A stretch of 64,000 nucleotides of DNA from Oribacterium sp. KHPX15. GTDB lineage: Bacteria; Bacillota; Clostridia; Lachnospirales; Lachnospiraceae. Made by a program: the position numbers and the translations under genes. This document shows positions 43,723 through 52,675 of this stretch, in pieces. The stretch is taken from contig NZ_FNRG01000001.1 of NCBI RefSeq assembly GCF_900107835.1, positions 1 through 64,000 on the forward strand. Reading direction: 5' to 3'. How positions within the stretch are numbered: the stretch's first letter is position 1; each line of letters begins with the position of its first letter. The notes under the pieces are model-generated. The model saw nothing but the letters and a program-made list of their open reading frames with translations, was not told the DNA's origin and did no database searches.

Positions 43723-44380
43723 CGACTGGGAGGCTTTGCTCAGGCCTGAATTTGAGAAGCCTTATTATAAAAATCTGTATGAAAAGATAGACCGGGAATA
43801 TAAGACAGAAAAGGTTTATCCCCCGGCAGAGGATGTGTTCAATGCTTTCCTCTATACTCCTGTGAGTAATGTGAAGGTGGTGATCCTCGGGCAGGATCCC
43901 TATCATGAACCGGGGCAGGCCCACGGACTTTCATTTTCCGTAAAGCAGGGCATAGACATTCCGCCGTCACTGGTTAATATCTATAAAGAGCTTCATGATG
44001 ATCTGGGGTGTTACATCCCCAACAACGGCTACCTGAAAAAATGGGCAGATCAGGGCGTGCTGCTTCTGAACGCGGTTCTCACCGTCAGGGCTCATGAGGC
44101 AAACAGTCATAAGGGACTTGGCTGGGAAGAGTTCACGGACGCCGCCATTAAGGCGCTTAATAAGGTGGACAGGCCTATGGTCTTTATACTGTGGGGAAGG
44201 CCGGCACAGATGAAGCAGGCCATGCTTGACAATCCGAAGCATCTGATACTGAAGTCACCGCACCCGAGTCCCCTCAGCGCATATCGAGGATTCTTCGGTT
44301 CAAAACCTTTTTCAAAGGCCAATGCCTATCTCGAGGCGAATGGGTTAAGTCCGGTTGACTGGCAGATTGAAAATATTTAA
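43712..44380 (+). CDS. ung: Uracil-DNA glycosylase
   Basis: 222 residues from ATG 43712 (six bases after GAGG); a second ATG at 43709 is too close to it. Motifs: [19 protein letters not shown] with catalytic D62, [11 protein letters not shown], and the DNA-reading loop [11 protein letters not shown]. It removes uracil from DNA in base-excision repair. It overlaps the phosphoesterase gene and is 23 bases before uppP. Confidence 0.95.
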   Translation: MINNDWEALLRPEFEKPYYKNLYEKIDREYKTEKVYPPAEDVFNAFLYTPVSNVKVVILGQDPYHEPGQAHGLSFSVKQGIDIPPSLVNIYKELHDDLGCYIPNNGYLKKWADQGVLLLNAVLTVRAHEANSHKGLGWEEFTDAAIKALNKVDRPMVFILWGRPAQMKQAMLDNPKHLILKSPHPSPLSAYRGFFGSKPFSKANAYLEANGLSPVDWQIENI

Positions 44381-44403
44381 TTTTTTTTTATAAAGGGGTT
44401 CAT

Positions 44404-45237
44404 ATGAGTTTTGTAGAAATACTAAAGGTTTTGGTTTTTGGACTTGTAGAGGGATTCACCGAGTGGCTTCCGGTTTCCTCCACCGGTCACATGATTCTTG
44501 TTAATGACATCATCAAGCTTCGTCAGCCTGCGGAATACTATGAGGTATTCCAGGTTGTGATACAGCTTGGGGCAATACTTGCGGTGGTTACCACATTTTT
44601 CAGGCAGTTATGGCCCTTTGAAACAAGACGCAAAGGGGGCATCGGCCTTGCTCCCGCAAAGGTTGAGCTCTGGATCAAGATAATCATTGCCTGCCTTCCC
44701 GCAGCAGTGCTGGGACTTCTTCTGGACGATTTCCTGGACACCTACCTTTACAATGGATTCGTGGTGGCTCTTACTCTTATCATCTACGGCGTGGCATTTA
44801 TTCTCGTCGAAAAGAGAAATGAATTAACCACCTTTTCTGTCAGAAGAGTAAGTGAGCTGGACCTCAAAACCGCATTATGGATAGGTTGTTTCCAATGTCT
44901 CGCTCTTATACCCGGAACCTCACGTTCAGGTGCTACCATAATCGGAGCCATGCTTCTCGGTGTTTCCAGAACAGCTGCCGCAGAGTTTTCTTTCTATCTT
45001 TCCGTACCTGTGATGTTCGGAGCAAGCCTTCTGAAGCTTCTCAAGAGAGGCGCGGGATTTAATGCGGTTCAGTGGTTCTACATGGTACTCGGAATGCTTA
45101 TCGCTTACCTTGTAAGTGTATACTGCATAAGCTTCCTGATGAGATATATCCGTAAGCACAGCTTCACGATTTTTGGCTATTATCGTATAGCTTTGGGCGT
45201 CATAGTTCTCATATGGTTTGCCGTTTCAAAGGCCTGA
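44404..45237 (+). CDS. uppP: Undecaprenyl-diphosphatase
   Basis: 277 residues, about eight helices. Signature motifs: GLVEGFTEWLPVSSTGHM and LIPGTSRSGATIIGAMLLG. UppP (BacA) dephosphorylates undecaprenyl pyrophosphate to recycle the lipid carrier for peptidoglycan and the surface glycans made by this region; overproduction gives bacitracin tolerance. AAAGGGG precedes ATG 44404. A terminator follows. Confidence 0.95.
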   Translation: MSFVEILKVLVFGLVEGFTEWLPVSSTGHMILVNDIIKLRQPAEYYEVFQVVIQLGAILAVVTTFFRQLWPFETRRKGGIGLAPAKVELWIKIIIACLPAAVLGLLLDDFLDTYLYNGFVVALTLIIYGVAFILVEKRNELTTFSVRRVSELDLKTALWIGCFQCLALIPGTSRSGATIIGAMLLGVSRTAAAEFSFYLSVPVMFGASLLKLLKRGAGFNAVQWFYMVLGMLIAYLVSVYCISFLMRYIRKHSFTIFGYYRIALGVIVLIWFAVSKA

Positions 45238-45257
45238 TAAGCGTGTAAGAAATACTT

Positions 45258-45300
45258 AAGAGGGACGTAACCGATTGTCGGTTGCGGGCCCTCTTTTTTT
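45258..45300 (+). terminator. Terminator of uppP
   Basis: AAGAGGG (45258-45264) pairs with CCCTCTT (45289-45295), with an inner GTAACCGA/TCGGTTGC stem, followed by T7. Confidence 0.9.
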
Positions 45301-45379
45301 GGATTATTCTCAACATGTGATTATAAATAATCTCGGCCCGGCCGAAGTTATATTTATAAGGTATTTGAAAGAGGAAGAA

Positions 45380-46180
45380 ATGAAGAGGATAAAGGTAGCA
45401 ATTGCAGCCGTTGTCATGTCACTGTGCATGAACGTTTCTGCATTGGCAGCGACTGACATCGGACTGAATCTTGACTGGAAGTACGCTGAAAACTCAAAGA
45501 TCAATACTGGAAGGGCAAGGCTGTATACAAGCGAAGCCGCCGATAAAAAGAATATCACCATAGCTGTGGATGCAGGGCATGGAACAGCAGGGGGAGAAGA
45601 TGTGAAGATCCTTTGCCATCCTGACGGATCGGCAAGAGCGGATGGAAGCACAATATGCGAAGCTGTGCCCCGGGGTATGACATTTCAGGATAAAGTAACC
45701 GAAGCAGACGCAAGCCTTATGGTGGCTGAAAGCTTTAAAAACAAGCTTCTTTCCGAAGGATATGACGTGCTTATGATAAGAGATGGTGAAGATGTGCAGC
45801 TTGATGATGTGGCCAGAGCGGTTCTCTCCAACAACAAGGCAGACTGTCATATCTCCATTCATTTCAATGATTCATCAAGCGGTGTGGGAGCGTATTACGT
45901 TTCTGCCCCGGATAAGCTTAAAAAGCTTGAGCCGGTATCCAAGTACTGGAATAAGTCAAAGAAGCTTGGTGACAGTCTGATCTCAGGACTTGAGGCCAAC
46001 GGAGTAAAGATCAGCTCCGGCGGCAGTGTGGAAGAGGATGTGGTGCAGACAGCTTATTCTTCTGTTATATCGGCATATGTAAAGCTCGGCGACAAGACCG
46101 CAGACCACTCAAAGGAAGCCTGTGACAAGTATGCTGAGGGGCTGGTTCTCGGGGTAAACAAGTATTACGGATTTGCGTGA
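45380..46180 (+). CDS. Secreted N-acetylmuramoyl-L-alanine amidase (Amidase_3-like)
   Basis: 266 residues from ATG 45380 (GAGG five bases upstream); the frame is open further upstream but runs through the uppP terminator. Signal peptide KVAIAAVVMSLCMNVSALAA. Catalytic-domain motifs: IAVDAGHGTAG with zinc-ligand H67, an EAD segment for the second ligand, and ADCHISIHFN for the third. It would cleave the amide bond between muramic acid and the stem peptide. A segment of about 45 residues between the first two motifs (CHPDGSARADGSTICEAVPRG) is longer than in common amidases. No cell-wall-binding domain is visible. Confidence 0.85.
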   Translation: MKRIKVAIAAVVMSLCMNVSALAATDIGLNLDWKYAENSKINTGRARLYTSEAADKKNITIAVDAGHGTAGGEDVKILCHPDGSARADGSTICEAVPRGMTFQDKVTEADASLMVAESFKNKLLSEGYDVLMIRDGEDVQLDDVARAVLSNNKADCHISIHFNDSSSGVGAYYVSAPDKLKKLEPVSKYWNKSKKLGDSLISGLEANGVKISSGGSVEEDVVQTAYSSVISAYVKLGDKTADHSKEACDKYAEGLVLGVNKYYGFA

Positions 46181-46208
46181 TAAATTACATAAAGACATTT
46201 TGCGGCAG

Positions 46209-46300
46209 CAGGACATCTGAAAAAGGATGCCCTGCTGTTTTTGTAACTGCCTGCGATTTATAAGGATGCCCTGCAGTTTTTGTATTTGCCCACGATTTAT
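46209..46300 (+). terminator. Terminator with tandemly duplicated 3' half
   Basis: GCAGGACATC (from 46207) pairs with GGATGCCCTGC (46225-46235), followed by T5. The 39-base block beginning AAGGATGCCCTGC (46223-46261) is repeated at 46262-46300 with five or six changes. The following 46300-46610 is the gap leader, described separately. Confidence 0.75.
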
Positions 46301-46471
46301 TTTTTGATTGTGGGAGCCGCTCAGCTTTGAGCGATTAAAAAGAATCAGTGAGTATTCTCGCTTGATTTTTTACCTATTGTGAAAAAATAAATTTTATATA
46401 GTGTTTTTATAAAATCCGGTTATGCAATATTGAATATGTATGATTTTCTTAGGATATATAGCAAATATTTG

Positions 46472-46489
46472 CTGTGAAATTTTTCACAA
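46472..46489. promoter_or_regulatory. Candidate Rex redox-repressor operator upstream of gap
   Basis: CTGTGAAATTTTTCACAA matches TTGTGAA-N4-TTCACAA at 13 of 14 positions. It sits 16 bases upstream of the -35 box at 46506. Rex binds such sites when NADH is low relative to NAD+, and gapA belongs to the Rex regulon in several Firmicutes. No rex gene is in the window. Confidence 0.6.
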
Positions 46490-46505
46490 AATTACTGTTT
46501 TGCAC

Positions 46506-46534
46506 TTGCAAAAATACATAACATGACATACAAT
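46506..46534 (+). promoter_or_regulatory. Promoter of gap
   Basis: TTGCAA (46506-46511), 17-bp spacer, TACAAT (46529-46534). It lies 80 bases upstream of the gap start. Confidence 0.75.
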
Positions 46535-46613
46535 ATGTTTGCTGACGGAAATTTCATCCAAACAGCATTTGCAACATGCATTTTTTATTATAAGTATCAG
46601 GAGGATATTTACT

Positions 46614-47633
46614 ATGGCAGTTAAAGTTGCTATTAACGGTTTTGGTCGTATCGGTCGTCTTGCATTCAGACAGATGTTTGGTGCAGAGGGATTTGAAATC
46701 GTTGCAATCAACGATCTTACAAGCCCTGAGATGCTTGCACATCTTCTTAAGTACGACAGCACACAGGGTCGTTACGAGCTTTGTGACAAGGTTTCTTACG
46801 GTGAGGATTCAATCACTGTTGACGGAAAGAAGATCACAATCTACAAGGAAGCTGATGCTAAGAACCTTCCTTGGGGACAGCTTGGTGTAGACGTTGTTCT
46901 TGAGTGTACAGGTTTCTATACAAGCAAGGATAAGTCACAGGCTCACATCGATGCAGGCGCTAAGCACGTTATCATTTCTGCTCCTGCAGGAAATGATCTT
47001 CCTACTATCGTATATAATGTTAACCACCAGAACCTTACAGCTGATGACAAGATCATCTCAGCAGCTTCTTGTACAACAAACTGCTTAGCTCCTATGGCTA
47101 AGGCTCTTAATGATCTCGCAGCTATCAAGTCAGGTATCATGTGCACAATCCACGCTTACACAGGCGATCAGATGACACTTGACGGACCTCAGAGAAAGGG
47201 CGACAAGAGACGTTCACGTGCAGCAGCAGTTAACATCGTTCCTAACTCAACAGGTGCAGCTAAGGCAATCGGCCTTGTTATCCCTGAGCTTAACGGAAAG
47301 CTCATCGGCGCTGCTCAGCGTGTTCCGACACCTACAGGTTCAACAACTATCCTTACAGCTGTTGTTGAAGGAAATGTTACAAAGGATCAGATCAATGCAG
47401 CTATGAAGGCAGCAAGCAATGAGAGCTTCGGTTACAACGAGGATGAGATCGTTTCATCTGATATCGTTGGAATGAGATATGGTTCTCTCTTTGATGCAAC
47501 CCAGACAATGGTTCTTCCTCTTGACAACGGAACCACACAGGTACAGGTTGTTTCATGGTATGACAACGAGAACTCATACACAAGCCAGATGGTTCGTACT
47601 ATCAAGCACTTCGGAAGCCTTCTTAATAAGTAA
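46614..47633 (+). CDS. gap: Glyceraldehyde-3-phosphate dehydrogenase
   Basis: 339 residues from ATG 46614 (AGGAGG upstream). Rossmann start [19 protein letters not shown], active-site SCTTNCLAP with the catalytic cysteine, and [14 protein letters not shown]. It oxidises glyceraldehyde-3-phosphate with NAD+ in glycolysis. Aspartate-for-NAD specificity fits the [11 protein letters not shown] segment. Codon use is strongly biased, implying high expression. It heads gap-pgk-tpiA, though a terminator separates it from pgk. Confidence 0.96.
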   Translation: MAVKVAINGFGRIGRLAFRQMFGAEGFEIVAINDLTSPEMLAHLLKYDSTQGRYELCDKVSYGEDSITVDGKKITIYKEADAKNLPWGQLGVDVVLECTGFYTSKDKSQAHIDAGAKHVIISAPAGNDLPTIVYNVNHQNLTADDKIISAASCTTNCLAPMAKALNDLAAIKSGIMCTIHAYTGDQMTLDGPQRKGDKRRSRAAAVNIVPNSTGAAKAIGLVIPELNGKLIGAAQRVPTPTGSTTILTAVVEGNVTKDQINAAMKAASNESFGYNEDEIVSSDIVGMRYGSLFDATQTMVLPLDNGTTQVQVVSWYDNENSYTSQMVRTIKHFGSLLNK

Positions 47634-47666
47634 TTATCCTTGAAAGATAAATAAGACATGACTTTG

Positions 47667-47703
47667 AAGAGGTCCGGCCTATATGGGCCTGGCCTCTTTT
47701 TCT
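47667..47703 (+). terminator. Terminator of gap
   Basis: AAGAGGTCCGGCC pairs with GGCCTGGCCTCTT across a short loop at about 47680-47685, followed by T-rich sequence. Between it and pgk, a TATAAT (about 47799-47804) suggests a separate pgk promoter, although no good -35 box is seen. Confidence 0.8.
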
Positions 47704-47858
47704 TGTAATAAGTTATAGTAAATACAACCATAATTGACAATTTAAAGAAGATTTTTGCACATGCTTTTGTCAAAAAACACAAATGGATGAAAAATCTTCT
47801 ATAATATTAAAAGAGAAAATAAAATCAGAGAGATATTTCTCTCAAAAAGGAGATTCAT

Positions 47859-49076
47859 ATGGCAGGATTAAACAAGTTAACAGTCGATGATATCGATGTT
47901 AAGGGCAAGAGAGTACTTTGCAGATGTGATTTCAACGTTCCTCTTAAAGAGGGCAAGATCACAGACGAGAACAGACTCGTAGCAGCACTTCCAACAATCA
48001 AGAAGCTTATCGCTGACGGCGGAAAGGTTATCCTTTGCTCACACCTTGGAAAGGTTAAGACAGAGGAGGACAAGCCTTCAAAGACACTTGCTCCTGTAGC
48101 TAAGAGACTTTCAGAGCTTCTCGGACAGGAAGTTAAGTTCGCAGCTGATCCTGAGGTTGTTGGTGCAAATGCCAAGGCCGCTGTAGCTGAGATGAAGGAC
48201 GGAGACGTTATCCTTCTTGAGAACACACGTTACAGAGCTGAAGAGACAAAGAACGGAGAGGCATTCTCAAAGGATCTTGCTTCTATCGCTGATGTATTCG
48301 TAAACGATGCATTCGGAACAGCTCACAGAGCACACTGCTCAAATGTTGGTGTTACACAGTTCCTTAACGGTCCTCACGCTGTTGGTTACCTTATGCAGAA
48401 GGAAATCAAGTTCCTTGGACAGGCTGTTGAGAATCCTGTACGTCCATTCGTAGCTATCCTTGGCGGCGCTAAGGTTGCTGATAAGCTTAATGTTATTTCT
48501 AACCTCCTTGAGAAGTGCGATACACTTATCATCGGCGGAGGTATGGCTTATACATTCGCTAAGGCACAGGGCTATGAGATCGGTACATCTCTTTGCGATG
48601 AGACTAAGGTTGATTACTGCAAGGAAATGATCGAGAAGGCTGAGAAGCTTGGCAAGAAGCTCCTTCTTCCTGTAGACGCTGTTACAACAGACCACTTCCC
48701 TGAGCCAATCGACGGACCTATCGACACAACAGTTGTTGATATCGACAAGATCCCTGCTGACAGAATGGGTATGGATATCGGACCTAAGACACAGGCTCTT
48801 TATGCTGATGCTGTTAAGTCAGCTAAGACTGTTGTATGGAACGGACCTATGGGTGTATTTGAGAACCCTACTCTTGCAGCCGGAACAAAGTCAGTTGCAC
48901 AGGCTCTTGCAGATACAGATGCTACAACCATCATCGGTGGTGGTGACTCAGCTGCTGCTGTTAACCAGATGGGCTATGGCGACAAGATGACACACATATC
49001 AACAGGTGGCGGAGCTTCTCTTGAGTTCCTTGAGGGTAAGGACCTTCCTGGCGTTGCTGCTGCAGACAACAAGTAA
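47859..49076 (+). CDS. pgk: Phosphoglycerate kinase
   Basis: 405 residues. Substrate-binding [20 protein letters not shown], the [11 protein letters not shown] hinge, NGPMGVFE and GGGDSAAAV nucleotide loop. It makes ATP from 1,3-bisphosphoglycerate. The ribosome site is AAAAGGAG. Codon bias matches gap and tpiA. Confidence 0.96.
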   Translation: MAGLNKLTVDDIDVKGKRVLCRCDFNVPLKEGKITDENRLVAALPTIKKLIADGGKVILCSHLGKVKTEEDKPSKTLAPVAKRLSELLGQEVKFAADPEVVGANAKAAVAEMKDGDVILLENTRYRAEETKNGEAFSKDLASIADVFVNDAFGTAHRAHCSNVGVTQFLNGPHAVGYLMQKEIKFLGQAVENPVRPFVAILGGAKVADKLNVISNLLEKCDTLIIGGGMAYTFAKAQGYEIGTSLCDETKVDYCKEMIEKAEKLGKKLLLPVDAVTTDHFPEPIDGPIDTTVVDIDKIPADRMGMDIGPKTQALYADAVKSAKTVVWNGPMGVFENPTLAAGTKSVAQALADTDATTIIGGGDSAAAVNQMGYGDKMTHISTGGGASLEFLEGKDLPGVAAADNK

Positions 49077-49191
49077 GATATTGTTAATGTCTTTCCGGAG
49101 GACATGAGATGTTCTTCGGAAAGATTGATTTAGAAATACATAGAATTTTTTCTGATGTATGACGGTAAGTCATATATAGAATGGAGTTTAT

Positions 49192-49941
49192 ATGAGAAAG
49201 AAAATTATTGCCGGAAACTGGAAGATGAACATGGTTCCTTCAGAGGCTGTTAAGCTTGTTGAGACATTAAAGCCACTTGTACAGAATGATGATGTAGACG
49301 TAGTTTACTGTGTACCTGCAATTGATATCATCCCTGTAGTTGATGCTGTAAAGGGCACAAATGTTCATGTTGGTGCTGAGAACTTCTATATTGAAGACAA
49401 GGGTGCTTTCACAGGTGAGATTTCTGCTCCTATGCTTAAGGATGCAGGTGTTGAATACATCATCATCGGACACTCCGAGAGAAGAGATATCTTCGGTGAG
49501 AATGATATCCTTATCAATGCAAAGGTTAAGAAGGCATTTGCTTCAGGTCTTAAGCCGATTCTTTGCTGCGGTGAGTCTCTGGCACTTCGTAAGGCCGGTA
49601 CTTACAAGGAGTGGATCGAAAGACAGATCACCTGGGATCTTGACGGTGTGACTGCCGATCAGGTTAAGGAGCTTGTTATCGCTTACGAGCCTATCTGGGC
49701 TATCGGAACAGGCGAGACAGCTACTTCAGATCAGGCTGAAGAGGTTTGCAAGCTTATTCGTGACCTTATTGAAAAGCTGTATGATGAAGATACTGCTGAA
49801 GAGGTTCGTATACAGTACGGCGGATCAATGAATGCAGGCAACGCAGCTGAGCTTTTGTCCAAGCCTGATATCGATGGCGGACTTATCGGTGGTGCTTCAC
49901 TTAAGCCTGACTTCGGAAAAATCGTTAATTACAACAAGTAA
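49192..49941 (+). CDS. tpiA: Triosephosphate isomerase
   Basis: 249 residues. AGNWKMN with the catalytic Lys, IIGHSERR with catalytic His, [11 protein letters not shown] with catalytic Glu, and the phosphate loop [11 protein letters not shown]. It interconverts the triose phosphates. It ends the glycolytic cluster; GGAG lies eight bases upstream of the ATG. Confidence 0.96.
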   Translation: MRKKIIAGNWKMNMVPSEAVKLVETLKPLVQNDDVDVVYCVPAIDIIPVVDAVKGTNVHVGAENFYIEDKGAFTGEISAPMLKDAGVEYIIIGHSERRDIFGENDILINAKVKKAFASGLKPILCCGESLALRKAGTYKEWIERQITWDLDGVTADQVKELVIAYEPIWAIGTGETATSDQAEEVCKLIRDLIEKLYDEDTAEEVRIQYGGSMNAGNAAELLSKPDIDGGLIGGASLKPDFGKIVNYNK

Positions 49942-49945
49942 TTTT

Positions 49946-49976
49946 AATCCCACGGTTACAAAACCGTGGGATTTTT
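49946..49976 (+). terminator. Terminator of tpiA
   Basis: AATCCCACGGTT (49946-49957) pairs perfectly with AACCGTGGGATT (49962-49973), followed by TTT. Confidence 0.93.
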
Positions 49977-50143
49977 GCTCGTTTAGGGGTGAAGTCACTA
50001 TACTGAGGCTTAGGGGATGACTCATACCACAGTTTTGACTATAATCCAAACAAATATCAGCCAGACATTTATAAATATCGGGCGAATGCCGATGAAAATA
50101 ATATGGGTAAACCGTACGGCTTTATGTTTTTTTCAGATACCTG

Positions 50144-50172
50144 TTGACAAACCGGGTTCTATTGCATACAAT
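50144..50172 (+). promoter_or_regulatory. Promoter of the metK leader
   Basis: TTGACA (50144-50149), 17-bp spacer, TACAAT (50167-50172). Transcription would begin near 50179, just before the riboswitch. Confidence 0.85.
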
Positions 50173-50189
50173 ATGCCGTACAAATGAAT

Positions 50190-50276
50190 ACTTATTCAGA
50201 GTCGGTGGAGCTACATAGGAGCTATGAAACCGCAGCAACCCCGGAAAAACCGGAAGGTGCTAACCTGAGCGAACTA
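50190..50276 (+). ncRNA. SAM-I (S-box) riboswitch aptamer
   Basis: The leader contains the core S-box elements in order: AGAGTCGGTGGAG, a short P2 stem with AGCT arms, CTATGAAACCGCAGCAACC, a CCGG/CCGG P3 hairpin and AAGGTGCTAACCTGAG. S-box RNAs bind S-adenosylmethionine and, in most Firmicutes, turn transcription off when SAM is plentiful. The position between a strong promoter and metK supports the call. Confidence 0.85.
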
Positions 50277-50311
50277 TTTTTTGTTTCGAACAATAAGAGG
50301 ATGCTTATTAC

Positions 50312-50342
50312 AAGCCAGTCGATTGTTCGACCGGCTTTTTTT
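50312..50342 (+). terminator. Regulatory terminator of the metK riboswitch
   Basis: AAGCCAGTCGA (50312-50322) pairs with TCGACCGGCTT (50327-50337) with one mismatch, followed by T7. This is the expression platform expected to form in the SAM-bound state. Confidence 0.88.
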
Positions 50343-50491
50343 GTACGATATTGTGGCCATAGATATGGTTTACTTTCGTAGGCAAACTTATAACCACATA
50401 GTACATAAAGCAGCAGGAGAACATTTCTCCAACCTGATTTTTTAGGTATTTCGAAACACCAGGACGCCACGCGTCAGAAAGGACTAATTAA

Positions 50492-51550
50492 ATGTTATTT
50501 TCATCAGAGCAGGTATCAAACGGACACCCTGACAAGATCTGCGATCAGATTTCAGATGCCATCGTTACAGACATCTTACAGCACGACAAGGCAGGTCGTA
50601 TCGCAGCAGAGACAACTATTAAGGACTGGGAGGTAACTGTCCTTGGAGAAGTTACCACAAACTATGAGCCCGATTATGAGAAGCTTGCCAGAGACGTTCT
50701 TAAGAATATCGGCCTTACAGATGTTGATAAATACAACATTCGCATTCTTATCTCTAAGCAGTCTCCCGATATAGCCATGGGCGTTGATAATGATGGCGCC
50801 GGAGATCAGGGTATGATGTTTGGATATGCCACAAACGAGACTGAAGAGCTTCTTCCTATCCCTTATGTTCTTTCCAACAGAGCACTTCTTAAGCTTAGAG
50901 AGTACAATATCAAGGATGGCTTCAAGAAGTTCCGTCCCGATGCCAAGGCACAGGTATCTTTTGACTATGATACACATCGTATCGATACCTTCCTTATCTC
51001 TACTCAGCATGCTGAGGAAACTTCTCTTGACGAGGTTCGTGAGATAGTTTCCGGTATCATGAAGGAGACTGCAGAGGAAATGGGTCTCAATACTGATTTC
51101 CGCATCCTGGTTAATCCTACAGGCCGTTTTGTAATGGGTTCTTCCTTCGCAGATTCAGGACTTACAGGACGTAAGATCATCGCTGACACCTATGGCGGGG
51201 CTGCTCACCACGGTGGCGGAGCATTCTCAGGAAAGGATCCAAGTAAGGTTGATCGTTCAGCCGCTTACATGGCACGTAAGATTGCAAGAGATATCGTTAA
51301 GGCAGGAAAGGCTGACCGCTGCGAAGTACAGCTTGCCTATGCCATCGGTGTTGCAGAGCCTGTTTCAGTTTACGTTGACTGCTTCGGAACAGAAAAAGAA
51401 GACCGTAACAAGATCTGGGATGAGATAAAGCATAATTATGATCTTACTCCAAAGGGCATCATCAATTCCCTTAAGCTTAGAGATGTTAACTATAACCTCG
51501 TTTCAAGCTACGGACACTTCGGCAAGCCTGAGCTTCCCTGGGAGCAGTAA
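50492..51550 (+). CDS. metK: S-adenosylmethionine synthetase, short form
   Basis: 352 residues; typical MetK is about 380-400. N-terminal FSSEQVSNGHPDKICDQISDA with the methionine/ATP-binding His, GVDNDGAGDQGMMFGYA, and the catalytic loop GGGAFSGKDPSKVDRSAAYMAR are all intact. It makes SAM from methionine and ATP. The shortening is spread through the central and C-terminal parts, and SEQVSNGHP differs from the usual SESVTEGHP, so it belongs to a divergent MetK branch. The upstream S-box supports function. The region 51555-51725 downstream shows no gene. Confidence 0.9.
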   Translation: MLFSSEQVSNGHPDKICDQISDAIVTDILQHDKAGRIAAETTIKDWEVTVLGEVTTNYEPDYEKLARDVLKNIGLTDVDKYNIRILISKQSPDIAMGVDNDGAGDQGMMFGYATNETEELLPIPYVLSNRALLKLREYNIKDGFKKFRPDAKAQVSFDYDTHRIDTFLISTQHAEETSLDEVREIVSGIMKETAEEMGLNTDFRILVNPTGRFVMGSSFADSGLTGRKIIADTYGGAAHHGGGAFSGKDPSKVDRSAAYMARKIARDIVKAGKADRCEVQLAYAIGVAEPVSVYVDCFGTEKEDRNKIWDEIKHNYDLTPKGIINSLKLRDVNYNLVSSYGHFGKPELPWEQ

Positions 51551-51730
51551 TAATTCAATAACAGTTAATCAATCGGGCATGATTAAGCTGTGCCAAACAG
51601 AACAAACTTCAGCCATACTAAAGAGGCCTCAATTAATTCACAAAAAATTGGCCACGATTTACTTCAGACCAATTTGGCCTAAATCTATTCTGACCCATGG
51701 CTGAACAGTTCGGAAAAATATGCTAAAATA

Positions 51731-51759
51731 ATGCAGTCACGTAAGTGGCTGCATTTTTT
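51731..51759 (+). terminator. Terminator downstream of metK
   Basis: ATGCAGTCAC (51731-51740) pairs with GTGGCTGCAT (51745-51754) with one G-T pair, followed by T6. Confidence 0.85.
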
Positions 51760-51769
51760 CGTTTATAAG

Positions 51770-51819
51770 TTATCCACCGGGGACGGTTCTCGCCGGCGAG
51801 AATCGTCCCCGGTGGATAA
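51770..51819. repeat. REP-like 50-bp palindrome, second copy
   Basis: The two 25-base arms (51770-51794, 51795-51819) are complementary except for one G-T pair and have no loop. The arms contain CCGGGGACGGTTCTC and GAGAATCGTCCCCGG. Related to 24650-24687. Confidence 0.9.
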
Positions 51820-51846
51820 GACCAAATAACCTATAGGGGGCTTTAA

Positions 51847-52566
51847 TTGAAGTTTTCATCCGATAATTCCAAAAACAAAAAGCATACACTATGGCATGAC
51901 TGGCTGACCTACGACTTCATAGTTGGAATAGCGCTTCAGCTTTTGCTGTATTTTGTAGCCATGTTCGTTTGGTCCATGAGATTTCCAAAGCTGTCCTTTG
52001 AACGTACTCCTATATTAAATGTTCATTATCTCGTCATGTTTCTGCCATTTATTGTCGGAGTCTTCGGGCTATGGGCCAGAACCTATGAGCTTCCGGTTTG
52101 GGCAAAGTTTTTCACAAAAGTCTCCCTTCCGGTGCTGATACTTGGTGTAATCTCAGCTGTGGTTTTATGTATAGTACCGCCCTATTGCTCCAGTACCACA
52201 AAAACTGAGCAATACATGATTGTAGACAGAGATGTGGATGCAGAGAGCTTTGACATATGCAGACATATATTTCCCTCCCACATCTCAGGAGCACCTTCAA
52301 ACACCTCCTACCGCTACTACAAATACAGCAGTATCCTGGAAGACGACTTCCACCTGAGCCTTGGAGAAACCCTTTCTTCTGAACAATTCAAAGAAGAAAG
52401 CGACCGCATACTTGCTCTGGATATCCTGAAAGATGCTGACTTGTCCACCTCAAAGGATATCACACTCATAGATACCACTCTGAACGGTGATTTAATCGTT
52501 CACATAACTTTGGATTCCGCCTACAATCGGATAATATATGCCGCTGGATACAATCGAATCAAGTGA
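51847..52566 (+). CDS. Membrane protein of unknown function
   Basis: 239 residues from TTG 51847, preceded by AGGGGG at about 51835. Three helices (DFIVGIALQLLLYFVAMFVW, YLVMFLPFIVGVFGLWA, VSLPVLILGVISAVVLCIV) occupy the first 125 residues. The rest is a soluble, probably extracytoplasmic domain with two cysteines and Ser/Asp-rich content. I do not recognise the family. It sits between the REP-like palindrome and metA. Confidence 0.6.
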   Translation: MKFSSDNSKNKKHTLWHDWLTYDFIVGIALQLLLYFVAMFVWSMRFPKLSFERTPILNVHYLVMFLPFIVGVFGLWARTYELPVWAKFFTKVSLPVLILGVISAVVLCIVPPYCSSTTKTEQYMIVDRDVDAESFDICRHIFPSHISGAPSNTSYRYYKYSSILEDDFHLSLGETLSSEQFKEESDRILALDILKDADLSTSKDITLIDTTLNGDLIVHITLDSAYNRIIYAAGYNRIK

Positions 52567-52675
52567 CCCCACAATTTTGCCAATTCCATAAGTGAGATTT
52601 TTATAAATTTATACCCAAAATTATTGTATACTTATACTCAATGCGTCAAACACTTTATCAAAGGGGGATGTTCAT

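Noticed and set aside
50184-50381. A 65-residue protein before metK
   Set aside because: It reads straight through the S-box aptamer and its terminator, with no ribosome site.
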